Shown: positions 1 through 5,990, counted from the stretch's first letter. The stretch: DNA of 6,117 nucleotides from Fusobacteriales bacterium (GCA_031285605.1 JAITVW010000255.1:1-6117); one strand, 5' to 3'. The notes: a model not told the origin generated them from the sequence alone. Numbers and translations are program-made.

Positions 1-2
1 CC

Positions 3-437
3 GCAGAGGAGCTGGCTGTTATATCTGAAACAAACCTTGAAAAATATGGTCTGGACATGCTTATAGCAGGGACAAACCTGGATGATAAAACTAATGAAGA
101 GCTTCTTAATATGGATATGAAAATATTTGAGATTAATTATCTTAAACTGGCGGTTGCACAGGTAAGTACTGTGGATATTGAAAAGCTGCTTACAAAAAAA
201 GAAGAACTGGAAAAATCAATAAATGATTTTATTTCAAAAGAAAATCTTGATATGTTTATGTTTGTAATTACTGATATATTGAATAATAACTCTGTGGCAT
301 TAGCAGCTGGTAAGAGAACAGATGTGGCAGAAAAAGCTTTTGAACAGACTATGAATAATGGAATTCTTACACTGAACGGTGTAGTTTCAAGAAAAAAACA
401 GATCATTCCGCCGTTAACTAAAGCAGTGCAAAATTAA
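3..437 (+). CDS. ppaC: Manganese-dependent inorganic pyrophosphatase (family II), C-terminal part
   Basis: Family II pyrophosphatases hydrolyse cytoplasmic PPi to two phosphates, pulling forward PPi-releasing biosynthetic reactions. The reading frame is open at the left edge of the window, so the gene starts upstream; 144 residues are visible, a little under half of the usual ~310. What is seen matches the DHHA2 C-terminal domain: a stretch beginning AEELAVISETNLEKYG, then a helical segment, and close to the C-terminus the signature GVVSRKKQIIPPL. In characterised members the Arg and Lys of SRKKQ bind the substrate phosphates. The N-terminal DHH domain with the metal-binding His and Asp residues lies outside the window, so completeness cannot be judged. 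An internal ATG at base 57 only begins part of the domain and is not the true start. The gene ends with tandem TAA codons (435-440) and runs straight into an intrinsic terminator, so it is probably the last gene of its unit. Confidence 0.93.
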   Translation, partial: AEELAVISETNLEKYGLDMLIAGTNLDDKTNEELLNMDMKIFEINYLKLAVAQVSTVDIEKLLTKKEELEKSINDFISKENLDMFMFVITDILNNNSVALAAGKRTDVAEKAFEQTMNNGILTLNGVVSRKKQIIPPLTKAVQN

Positions 438-443
438 TAAATG

Positions 444-492
444 AGGAAAGTAAAATATGCCGTTAAGACAGTGATTTTATTTTCCTTTTTTT
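444..492 (+). terminator. Rho-independent terminator after the pyrophosphatase gene
   Basis: AGGAAAGTAAAAT (444-456) pairs with ATTTTATTTTCCT (474-486) to give a 13-bp stem whose only non-Watson-Crick pair is G450-T480. The loop is 17 bases. The right arm runs into seven T residues (486-492). The stem begins 6 bases after the stop codon, which is typical placement. The stem is AT-rich apart from its base, as expected in this genome. A 21-codon ORF overlaps it (441-506), but the hairpin explains that sequence better. Confidence 0.8.
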
Positions 493-661
493 GGTTTTTA
501 GTGTAATGTTTTATTAAAATGCCGGTACTTTTTCTAAAAAATTCCATGGAGCCGGAGGACAGAATTTAGTAATAATAGAGAAATTTTCTTTGTTATGTGG
601 TATAATTAGTAAAATATAATTAAGAAATTAAGTATTTTATAAAGAGAAAAGGTGATTATTT
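493..661. other. Intergenic region between terminator and first small ORF
   Basis: No reading frame of useful length is present on either strand here. The stretch contains the promoter elements at about 590-620, an AGAAATTTTCT dyad at 579-589, a TCCATGGA palindrome near 543-550, and the ribosome binding site of the small ORF (AAAGGTG, ~647-653). I see no riboswitch-like conserved core. Confidence 0.5.
598..606 (+). promoter_or_regulatory. Extended -10 promoter for the ligase/fumarase/malic enzyme unit
   Basis: TGG immediately followed by TATAAT (601-606) is a perfect extended -10 element of the sigma-70/SigA type. It lies about 55 bases before the first small ORF and after the upstream terminator, which is where a new transcription unit should begin. 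No good -35 hexamer lies 17 bases upstream, which an extended -10 can tolerate. A second TATAAT sits at 615-620, with TTGTTA (590-595) 19 bases before it, as an alternative or overlapping promoter. An 11-base dyad AGAAATTTTCT (579-589) just upstream could be an operator, but may be chance in such AT-rich DNA. Confidence 0.5.
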
Positions 662-772
662 ATGGGAATAGGAAAACTAAATTTTAAGAATACGGTAAGT
701 AATGTTTTCAAAAAATTTACTTTTGAAGAAATAGAGAAAAAATTAAGCAAAAAAGACGGAATAAAATATTAA
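662..772 (+). CDS. Small ORF, 36 codons, unknown; possible leader peptide or 5' piece of a broken gene
   Basis: The ORF begins MGIGKLNFKNTV and ends KKDGIKY, and is rich in Lys, Phe and Asn. It has an ATG preceded by AAAGGTG with 8 bases of spacing, and it is the first ORF after the promoter, so translation is plausible. The sequence shows no signal peptide, membrane segment or Cys motif, and I do not recognise a family. The C-terminal half (from FTFEEIEKKLSKK) looks like an amphipathic charged helix. A one-base shift in the AAAA run at 763-766 would join it to a protein-like frame that ends at TGA 864-866, giving a protein of about 67 residues. It is therefore either a genuine small protein, a translated leader for the ligase gene downstream, or the first part of a frameshifted gene. 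Confidence 0.35.
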   Translation: MGIGKLNFKNTVSNVFKKFTFEEIEKKLSKKDGIKY

Positions 773-897
773 GGATATAAAATCCGGTTGTGATTCGGGC
801 AGTTTTGCCGCAAGACAGAAGCTTCAGAATCTTACAGAGGATCCGGGAAATATGGTGGAATTATGAGAAAATATTATTTGTACAGGATGGTGACGAC
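773..897 (+). other. Spacer before the acyl ligase, with a start-less protein-like frame
   Basis: These 125 bases separate the small ORF from the ligase start. In the frame beginning at 765 they read NIKDIKSGCDSGSFAARQ and continue to end in EDPGNMVEL with TGA at 864-866. That composition looks more like protein than the other two frames, but there is no start codon or ribosome binding site for it. In another frame a GTG at 790 opens into the ligase frame and would add 36 residues. In the third, a 12-codon ORF (863-901) overlaps the ligase start as ATGA. None is well supported as an independent gene. Confidence 0.4.
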
Positions 898-2475
898 ATG
901 AATATATCTGATATTCTAAAAGAATTAGCAGTAAAGATACCTAATAAAACTGCTGTTATAGATACTAAAACTTCATCAAGAATTTCATTTAATTGTCTGG
1001 AAAAAAATTCATCAAAAATAGCTAATATGTTTAAAAAAGCAGGTCTTCAGGAAGGGGACGGAGTATTGATATTTGTTCCTGTGTCTGTGGAATTATGTTC
1101 TATACTTGCAGCAGTATTTAAAATGAAGCTCGTAGCGGTATTTATAGATCCTTGTGCAGATTCAAAATATATAAAAAACTGCTGTCAGATATATACTTCA
1201 AAGGCTCTTATAATTTCGGGAAAAAAGGCAGGATTTCTTTGCTGTATGAACAGTGAAATAAGAAAAATACCTAATAAATATATAATTAACGGTAAAATGC
1301 CGGGATTTAGAAAATTTTCCGAATATGAAGATCAGTCCTTTGACTTTGTATGCACAGAAACAGATCCTGATACAAAAGCACTTGTCACATTTACAAGCGG
1401 AAGTACGGGAAAACCTAAGGGACTTGTCAGAACACACGGCTTTCTTACCACACAGCAGAAAGTACTGGAAAAAAGTCTGGAAATATCTAAAAACAGCAAG
1501 GTTTTAACGGCATTTCCCATGTTTATATTATCGAATATGTACAGCGGACTGACAAGTATAATTCCGAATACAGATCTGAGAAAAATTGGGGAAACAGGCG
1601 GCGGTATTATCAGCGGTCAGATAATATCTGAAAGCATAGACACAATACTCGCACCGCCTGCATTTTTTGACAATCTGTTTGAGATTCATAAAAATACCGG
1701 AAGGAGCATACACAGCATAAAAAAAATTATTACAGGAGGAGTGCCTGTATTTCCTGAAATTATGGAAAATTTAAAAAAATTATTTCCTTATGCGGAAATA
1801 AAAACAGTTTACGGCTCGTCAGAGGCTGAACCAATGTCAGAATTGTGCTATAATGAATTAAATGAAAATGATGTGGAAAAAATGAAAAACGGGAATGGAC
1901 TTCTTGTCGGAACAATTATTGAAGATATAAATTTGAAAATAATAGAAAATAATCAAAAACTGAGTCAGGAAGAGCAGATAAAAATGTTAGGGCAGGGGGA
2001 AAAAGGGGAAATTATTGTATCAGGCGGACATGTACTGGATACTTACCTGAATGATGAAGAAAATAATAAGATAAAAATAACAGCTGATAATGTGAACTGG
2101 TACAGAACAGGGGATATCGGATATATAGATGCTTCCGGAAGACTCTGGCTCTTGGGAAGAGCAAAAGCAGAAATCATCAGAGGCAATGAAAAAATATATC
2201 CTTTTTCTATAGAGACAATGCTTTCTTTTGAAAAAGACATAAAAAGAACGGCAATTATAAGTAAAAAGGAGAGGTTACTTCTGTTTATAGAGATTTTTTA
2301 TACAGAGGATAAAGAAAAACAGCTTCAAATTCAGGAGAAGCTGGAAGAAAAAATAAAGGAAATGAAAATTATCGTAGATAAAGTAATTTTTATAGATAAA
2401 ATTCCGGTGGATAAAAGGCATAATGGTAAAATAGATTACGGCAGTCTGGAAAAATTATCCAAAAAATATATTTAA
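898..2475 (+). CDS. AMP-forming acyl ligase (ANL superfamily, OleC / fatty acid-CoA ligase-like)
   Basis: ANL enzymes activate a carboxylic acid with ATP to an acyl-adenylate and PPi, then usually pass the acyl group to CoA or another thiol. The 525-residue protein carries the family motifs in order: P-loop FTSGSTGKPKG (165-175), YGSSEAEP (305-312), YRTGDIGY (402-409), GRLWLLGR (414-421) followed by IIRGNEKIYP, and the C-terminal PVDKRHNGKID (503-513) with the catalytic Lys at 511. The GLVRTHG sequence after the P-loop, a long insertion after the YGSSEA motif and the PVDxRHNxKI ending resemble OleC-like and fatty acid-CoA ligase-like proteins. The His typical of OleC after the GR of the A8 motif is absent. 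Substrate specificity cannot be read from sequence. ATG 898 is chosen because MNISDILKELAVKIPNKTAVI aligns with the usual N-terminus and a weak AGG/GGTG site lies 5-12 bases upstream; the GTG at 790 adds only non-family sequence. It is cytoplasmic and lies 14 bases before fumarase alpha, so probably shares its transcript. Confidence 0.88.
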   Translation: MNISDILKELAVKIPNKTAVIDTKTSSRISFNCLEKNSSKIANMFKKAGLQEGDGVLIFVPVSVELCSILAAVFKMKLVAVFIDPCADSKYIKNCCQIYTSKALIISGKKAGFLCCMNSEIRKIPNKYIINGKMPGFRKFSEYEDQSFDFVCTETDPDTKALVTFTSGSTGKPKGLVRTHGFLTTQQKVLEKSLEISKNSKVLTAFPMFILSNMYSGLTSIIPNTDLRKIGETGGGIISGQIISESIDTILAPPAFFDNLFEIHKNTGRSIHSIKKIITGGVPVFPEIMENLKKLFPYAEIKTVYGSSEAEPMSELCYNELNENDVEKMKNGNGLLVGTIIEDINLKIIENNQKLSQEEQIKMLGQGEKGEIIVSGGHVLDTYLNDEENNKIKITADNVNWYRTGDIGYIDASGRLWLLGRAKAEIIRGNEKIYPFSIETMLSFEKDIKRTAIISKKERLLLFIEIFYTEDKEKQLQIQEKLEEKIKEMKIIVDKVIFIDKIPVDKRHNGKIDYGSLEKLSKKYI

Positions 2476-2489
2476 AAGGCGGAAAAGAA

Positions 2490-3332
2490 ATGAAAGAAAT
2501 TGATTTGGAAAAAGTAATATCAGAAGTGGAGAGATTATGTACAGAGTCAAATTACTTTCTTGACGAGAAAATAATGGGCAGGCTGAAAAAAGCTTTTGAT
2601 ACCGAAGTTTCGGATACAGGGAAAAACATTCTCGGTCAGATAATAGAAAATGATAAAATTGCCGGGGAAGAGCAGGTTCCAATGTGTCAGGATACCGGAC
2701 TTACAGTTGTTTTTCTGGAAATCGGGACAGAGGTAAAAATAAACGGAGATATTTACGAAGCAGTAAATGAAGGGGTAAGAAGAGGGTATAAAAACGGATA
2801 TCTGAGAAAATCCATGGTAAAGCATCCTATTGACAGGATTAATACTAAGGATAATACACCGGCGGTAATACATACCAAATTAATTCCCGATTCTGATAAG
2901 CTGAAAATTATCGTAGCACCAAAAGGCGGAGGCAGTGAAAATATGAGTATGGTAAAAATGTTAAAACCGTCTGATGGTGCGGAGGGTATAAAGAAAGCTG
3001 TGCTGGATGCCGTACTTAATGCAGGAGGAAATCCGTGTCCTCCGATAATAGTGGGAATTGGTCTCGGCGGTAGTTTTGAAAAGGCTGCAATACTGGCTAA
3101 AGAAGCTCTGCTCAGGGAAATAGACGATGAAAGTGATAATCCTGCTGACAGGGAACTGGAAAAAGATCTGCTGAAGCTGATAAATAAAACCGGAATAGGG
3201 TCTATGGGACTTGGCGGAAAAAATACTGCACTTGCAGTTAAGGTAAATTCATATCCGTGTCATATAGCTTCTCTGCCGCTTGCAGTAAATATAAACTGTC
3301 ATTCCGCCAGACATAAAGAAACAGAATTATAG
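2490..3332 (+). CDS. fumA: Fumarate hydratase class I, alpha subunit ([4Fe-4S] hydro-lyase)
   Basis: This is the iron-sulfur subunit of the two-subunit class I fumarase, which reversibly hydrates fumarate to L-malate in the cytoplasm. At 280 residues it has the normal length for the split alpha subunit. Three Cys in conserved settings are the expected cluster ligands: Cys66 in PMCQDTG, Cys183 in GGNPCPP and Cys270 in NCHSARH. The APKGGGSENMS segment (143-153) and the CHSARH ending favour fumarase over L-tartrate dehydratase, whose alpha chain has AGGGC and a CWAHRRG ending. The tartrate activity nonetheless cannot be fully excluded. The ATG at 2490 has AAGGCGG at 2476-2482, 7 bases upstream. 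The beta subunit follows immediately. Such enzymes are oxygen-sensitive, in line with an anaerobic host. The symbol follows the common split-subunit naming; ttdA-type names are also used for such genes. Confidence 0.92.
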   Translation: MKEIDLEKVISEVERLCTESNYFLDEKIMGRLKKAFDTEVSDTGKNILGQIIENDKIAGEEQVPMCQDTGLTVVFLEIGTEVKINGDIYEAVNEGVRRGYKNGYLRKSMVKHPIDRINTKDNTPAVIHTKLIPDSDKLKIIVAPKGGGSENMSMVKMLKPSDGAEGIKKAVLDAVLNAGGNPCPPIIVGIGLGGSFEKAAILAKEALLREIDDESDNPADRELEKDLLKLINKTGIGSMGLGGKNTALAVKVNSYPCHIASLPLAVNINCHSARHKETEL

Positions 3333-3351
3333 CGGAATATTTCTTAATATT
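3301..3351 (+). promoter_or_regulatory. Possible hairpin across the fumarase alpha stop codon
   Basis: ATTCCGC (3301-3307) is perfectly complementary to GCGGAAT (3332-3338), a 7-bp stem with a 24-base loop that contains the stop codon of the alpha gene. A second small hairpin, AATATT-TCTT-AATATT (3336-3351), competes with it. No proper T-tract follows, so this is not a convincing terminator. It could tune processing or coupling between the two fumarase genes, or be chance. Confidence 0.2.
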
Positions 3352-3379
3352 ATTTTATGTTTGAAACCAAGGAGAAAAA

Positions 3380-3925
3380 ATGAATATAGAAACCCCTTTG
3401 AAAAAAGAAGATATAGAAAAATTAAAAGCCGGCGATATAGTAAAAATTTCCGGAATAATTTATACTGCAAGAGATGCAGCTCATAAAAAAATGTGTGAAC
3501 TGCTGGAAAAAAATCAAGAGCTTCCTTTTGAACCGGAAGGAGCTGTTATTTATTATACTGGTCCTTCACCCGAGAAGCCCGGACAGGTCATAGGAAGTGC
3601 CGGTCCTACTACCAGCGGGAGAATGGATGCCTATACACCGTTGCTTCTTTTGGCAGGAGTAAAAGGGATGATAGGTAAAGGTATAAGATCCGGTAAAGTC
3701 ACGGAATCTATAGTAAAAAATAAAGCGGTATATTTTGCGGCAACCGGAGGTGCAGCAGCTTTGATATCACGATCGGTAATAAGCTCAAGAGTCATAGCCT
3801 ATGAAGAATTGGGGACAGAAGCTGTAAGAGAGCTGGTAGTTAAAGATTTGCCTGTTATTGTGATTAATGATATATACGGCAATGATCTTTATACAGAGGG
3901 GCAGAAAAAATATAGAGAAGAATAA
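3380..3925 (+). CDS. fumB: Fumarate hydratase class I, beta subunit
   Basis: The beta subunit completes the class I fumarase active site and pairs with the alpha chain encoded 47 bases upstream. The 181-residue length is typical for the separate beta chain, equivalent to the C-terminal domain of single-chain FumA. Visible family motifs are GIIYTARDAAH (25-35), GPTTSGRMD near residue 75 with the catalytic-region Ser/Arg, MIGKG, YFAATGGAAAL and NDIYGNDLY close to the C-terminus. The GPTTSGRMD and ATGGAAAL segments are the strongest family markers. ATG 3380 has a perfect AAGGAG at 3369-3374. The malic enzyme starts 19 bases after its stop, so fumarase product malate and the enzyme that consumes it are made from adjacent genes. 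The symbol is conventional only and does not mean the single-chain FumB of E. coli; L-tartrate dehydratase beta (ttdB) is the alternative. Confidence 0.92.
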   Translation: MNIETPLKKEDIEKLKAGDIVKISGIIYTARDAAHKKMCELLEKNQELPFEPEGAVIYYTGPSPEKPGQVIGSAGPTTSGRMDAYTPLLLLAGVKGMIGKGIRSGKVTESIVKNKAVYFAATGGAAALISRSVISSRVIAYEELGTEAVRELVVKDLPVIVINDIYGNDLYTEGQKKYREE

Positions 3926-3944
3926 AAATGAAGAGGAGAAAAAA

Positions 3945-5117
3945 ATGTCTGTGTTTGATGAATCACTTAAATTACACGAAAAAAACAATGGGAAAATAGA
4001 GATAATATCGAAGGTAAAGGTGAAAAATAAGAATGATATGAGTCTGGCTTATTCTCCCGGAGTAGCTGAACCGTGTAAAAAAATAGCTGAAAATAAAGAA
4101 AATGTCTATAAATATACATCAAAGGGAAATATGATAGCAGTGGTAACTGACGGCTCAGCTGTACTGGGTCTGGGTAATATCGGACCGGAAGCAGCACTTC
4201 CCGTTATGGAGGGAAAAGCAATTTTATTTAAGGAATTTGCAGGTGTAGATGCCTTTCCTATATGTCTTGATACACAAGATACGGAAGAAATCATAAAAAC
4301 AGTAAAGCTTCTCGCTCCGGGACTCGGAGGTATAAATCTTGAAGATATATCTGCACCGAGATGTATAGAAATAGAAAGCAGATTAAAGGAAGAACTGGAT
4401 ATTCCTGTTTTTCATGATGACCAGCACGGTACGGCAATAGTAGTAACTGCCGGTCTTATAAATGCGTACAGGTTTTTGGGGAAAAATCTTAAAGATGCAA
4501 AGGTAGTGGTTAACGGAGCCGGAGCAGCAGGGAGTTCTATTTGTAAAATGATAAAGGAACTTGGTGTGAGTGATATTATTGCAGTGGATAAAACAGGAAT
4601 ATTGAACCGGGATGATATCGGCGTATATAATGAGCTTCACAGAGAACTGGCAGGGATAACAAATATAAATAATAAAACAGGAACGCTTAGTGACGCCCTT
4701 GAAGGAGCAGATGTATTCATAGGTGTATCGGCAGGAAATATATTAAAAAAAGATATGGTAAAAAAAATGAATAAAGATGCAGTGATTTTTGCTATGGCGA
4801 ATCCTGTACCTGAAATAATGCCTGAAGATGCATTGGAAGCAGGAGCAGCTATAGCGGGAACCGGAAGATCGGACTATCCTAATCAGATAAATAATGTTCT
4901 GGCATTTCCGGGACTTTTTAAAGGAGCACTTGAAGCTAAATCCAAAAAAATTACTGAAGATATGAAAATAGAGGCTGCAAAGGCTATAGCATATATTTTG
5001 AATGATGATGATCTAAAAAAAGATTATATAATTCCTGATGTCTTTGATAAAAGGGTAGTAGAGAGAGTGTCCGAAGCAGTAAAAAAAGTCGCGGTAAGCA
5101 GCGGTATATGCAGGTAG
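3945..5117 (+). CDS. Malic enzyme, oxidative decarboxylating (short bacterial type)
   Basis: Malic enzyme converts L-malate and NAD(P)+ to pyruvate, CO2 and NAD(P)H with a divalent metal. The 390-residue protein is the normal size of the stand-alone bacterial enzyme, without the phosphotransacetylase-like extension of MaeB. In order: AYSPGVAEPC (35-44) with the catalytic Tyr36, VTDGSAVLGLGNIG (67-80), MEGKA with the catalytic Lys91, INLEDI (130-135) and HDDQHGT (157-163) for metal binding, then the Rossmann motif NGAGAAGSS (190-198), and ANPVPEI (285-291) and NNVLAFPG (316-323). The Asp in IIAVDKTG after the second Rossmann strand is compatible with NAD preference, but this is not decisive. 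ATG 3945 is preferred over the in-frame ATG 3867: the latter lies inside the fumarase beta gene and adds 26 low-complexity residues, whereas 3945 has GAGGAG at 3933-3938. It probably drains malate made by the neighbouring fumarase to pyruvate. Confidence 0.95.
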   Translation: MSVFDESLKLHEKNNGKIEIISKVKVKNKNDMSLAYSPGVAEPCKKIAENKENVYKYTSKGNMIAVVTDGSAVLGLGNIGPEAALPVMEGKAILFKEFAGVDAFPICLDTQDTEEIIKTVKLLAPGLGGINLEDISAPRCIEIESRLKEELDIPVFHDDQHGTAIVVTAGLINAYRFLGKNLKDAKVVVNGAGAAGSSICKMIKELGVSDIIAVDKTGILNRDDIGVYNELHRELAGITNINNKTGTLSDALEGADVFIGVSAGNILKKDMVKKMNKDAVIFAMANPVPEIMPEDALEAGAAIAGTGRSDYPNQINNVLAFPGLFKGALEAKSKKITEDMKIEAAKAIAYILNDDDLKKDYIIPDVFDKRVVERVSEAVKKVAVSSGICR

Positions 5118-5234
5118 TCAGAATTTTTACCGATTTGACCGATAATATCAGAATACTCGTTTTAATATATTTTTATTTGCTGAAATATATATAAAACAGC
5201 GTAAAATTATAATTTTAGATAAGGAGGACAGATT
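5118..5234. other. Intergenic region after malic enzyme with nested direct repeats and weak promoter signals
   Basis: No terminator with a GC stem and T-tract is present, so read-through from malic enzyme is possible. Directly after the stop lie TCAGAAT (5118-5124), a tandem near-repeat TTTACCGAT/TTGACCGAT (5126-5143), and TCAGAAT again (5148-5154). TATAAA (5190-5195) and TATAAT (5208-5213) are possible -10 boxes without good -35 partners; the second would place the transcript start almost at the ribosome binding site. An all-AT 8-bp inverted repeat (5165-5172 with 5183-5190) is also present. Confidence 0.4.
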
Positions 5235-5753
5235 ATGTCAAAAGAAGAAACCAAACTATATCTTGATGATGAGGAAACAGGACTTTCCAGAGAAACAAGC
5301 CATCCAAATTTTACAGAACATTTTAGTGAAGAATTTTATTATGATTGTATGGATGATGAGGCGCCGTTTGGAAATGATAATGGTTCAGATACTCTTTATG
5401 AACTTGAGGATTTATTTAAAAGCGGGGAATATGAAGGAAAAATACTCGGACTTCCTAAAAAAATAGTATCGGTTGTATGGGATTTACATTATTTGGAACC
5501 TGATAATTTCAGCAGGAAAAAATTGGCAGATCTTATAGAAGAAGATGAATTTTCTCTGATTGCTACAGATCAGGTAATAATTGCCGTGGCATTAGGCGAA
5601 ATAAAAATTACCGGAAAAATAGAACCTAAATTAAAAGAATTAGCGCTTAAGGCAATGAAACGCCAGAAAATAGTCTTTGAACTGCTGGATTCTGAAGGAA
5701 GCGGTACTTATGATAAAATTATGTCTGACTTAGAAAGTTTTGAAAATAAATGA
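5235..5753 (+). CDS. Uncharacterised acidic protein with HPNF and APFGNDNGSDT motifs (YfeS-like?)
   Basis: This 172-residue soluble protein has no signal peptide or membrane segment. The first ~20 residues are charged and probably disordered. The conserved-looking core starts at SHPNF (22-26), continues through EEFYYDC (32-38) and DDEAPFGNDNGSDT (40-53), then a helix LYELEDLF. The rest is helical: VVWDLHYLEP (80-89), a segment around ATDQVIIAVALGEIKITGKI, and a Lys-rich then acidic C-terminus. The HP...FY.D...APFGND.GSDT arrangement recalls, from memory, uncharacterised YfeS-type proteins and similar genes often scattered singly or near toxin-immunity loci; no biochemical function is known to me. 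ATG 5235 follows a strong AAGGAGG (5220-5226). Codon and base composition match the neighbours. A small ORF follows 14 bases after it, suggesting co-transcription. It is a real gene with high confidence, but its role is unknown. Confidence 0.85.
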   Translation: MSKEETKLYLDDEETGLSRETSHPNFTEHFSEEFYYDCMDDEAPFGNDNGSDTLYELEDLFKSGEYEGKILGLPKKIVSVVWDLHYLEPDNFSRKKLADLIEEDEFSLIATDQVIIAVALGEIKITGKIEPKLKELALKAMKRQKIVFELLDSEGSGTYDKIMSDLESFENK

Positions 5754-5767
5754 TAACGGAGAAAAAG

Positions 5768-5908
5768 ATGATAAGAAAAATATTTTTGTCAGCGGCAGAA
5801 ATCAAGGGGGATGAAAACCTGACAAATCCTTCCGTAATTTTTAGCTGTTTTCAAACTACAGAAATAGAAAAAGTATGGAATGAAGTTTTTGAAAAAACTA
5901 ATCTGTAA
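5768..5908 (+). CDS. Small ORF, 46 codons, unknown; possibly a truncated gene
   Basis: The ORF reads MIRKIFLSAAEIKGDENLTN and ends in FEKTNL. It has ATG 5768 preceded by CGGAG (5757-5761) at 6 bases of spacing. An in-frame ATG at 5750 would overlap the upstream stop as ATGA and add MITEKK; the internal start with the better ribosome binding site is preferred. The amphipathic end around IEKVWNEVFEKTNL is probably helical. No family is recognised. It lies 14 bases after the preceding gene and 39 bases before a strong terminator, so it is most likely the last cistron of that unit. The short length and abrupt end allow the view that it is the remnant of a longer protein, but the sequence after the stop gives no obvious continuation. 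Confidence 0.5.
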   Translation: MIRKIFLSAAEIKGDENLTNPSVIFSCFQTTEIEKVWNEVFEKTNL

Positions 5909-5947
5909 AACAAAAATAAAAATTTATTTATTATTTGATTAAAAAAT

Positions 5948-5990
5948 AAATTCTCAGATATTTCATTTTTAAAATATCCGAGAATTTTTT
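5948..5990 (+). terminator. Strong intrinsic terminator, possibly bidirectional
   Basis: AAATTCTCAGATATTT (5948-5963) pairs with AAATATCCGAGAATTT (5972-5987) in a 16-bp stem with a single A-C mismatch (5956/5979) and an 8-base loop. The right arm leads into a T6 tract (5985-5990). An A6 run (5941-5946) lies one base before the left arm, so it could also stop transcription from the other side. It ends the unit containing the two uncharacterised genes. Confidence 0.88.

Noticed and set aside
441..506. 21-codon hydrophobic ORF (starts MRKVKYAVKTVILF) directly after the pyrophosphatase, resembling a signal peptide
   Set aside because: It has no ribosome binding site and coincides with a well-formed 13-bp hairpin plus T7 tract, which explains the sequence as a terminator.
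790..897. N-terminal extension of the acyl ligase from a GTG codon (36 extra residues)
   Set aside because: The extra residues do not resemble the family N-terminus, and the ATG at 898 begins exactly where the ANL alignment is expected to start.
898..2475. OleC beta-lactone synthetase with an olefin or beta-lactone pathway
   Set aside because: No OleA thiolase, OleB hydrolase or OleD reductase lies nearby, and the OleC-type His after the GR of the A8 motif is missing; only general similarity is kept.
2547..2873. Minus-strand ORF of 108 codons inside the fumarase alpha gene, and similar minus-strand ORFs elsewhere
   Set aside because: These are antisense shadows of clearly conserved + strand genes, with no ribosome binding sites or recognisable domains.
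2490..3925. L-tartrate dehydratase (TtdA/TtdB) instead of fumarase
   Set aside because: The APKGGGSENMS and CHSARH segments of the alpha chain are fumarase-like, and the adjacent malic enzyme fits malate as the product. Not excluded biochemically.
3867..3944. 26-residue N-terminal extension of malic enzyme
   Set aside because: It lies inside the fumarase beta gene, is low-complexity Lys/Glu/Asn, and the ATG at 3945 has its own strong ribosome binding site.
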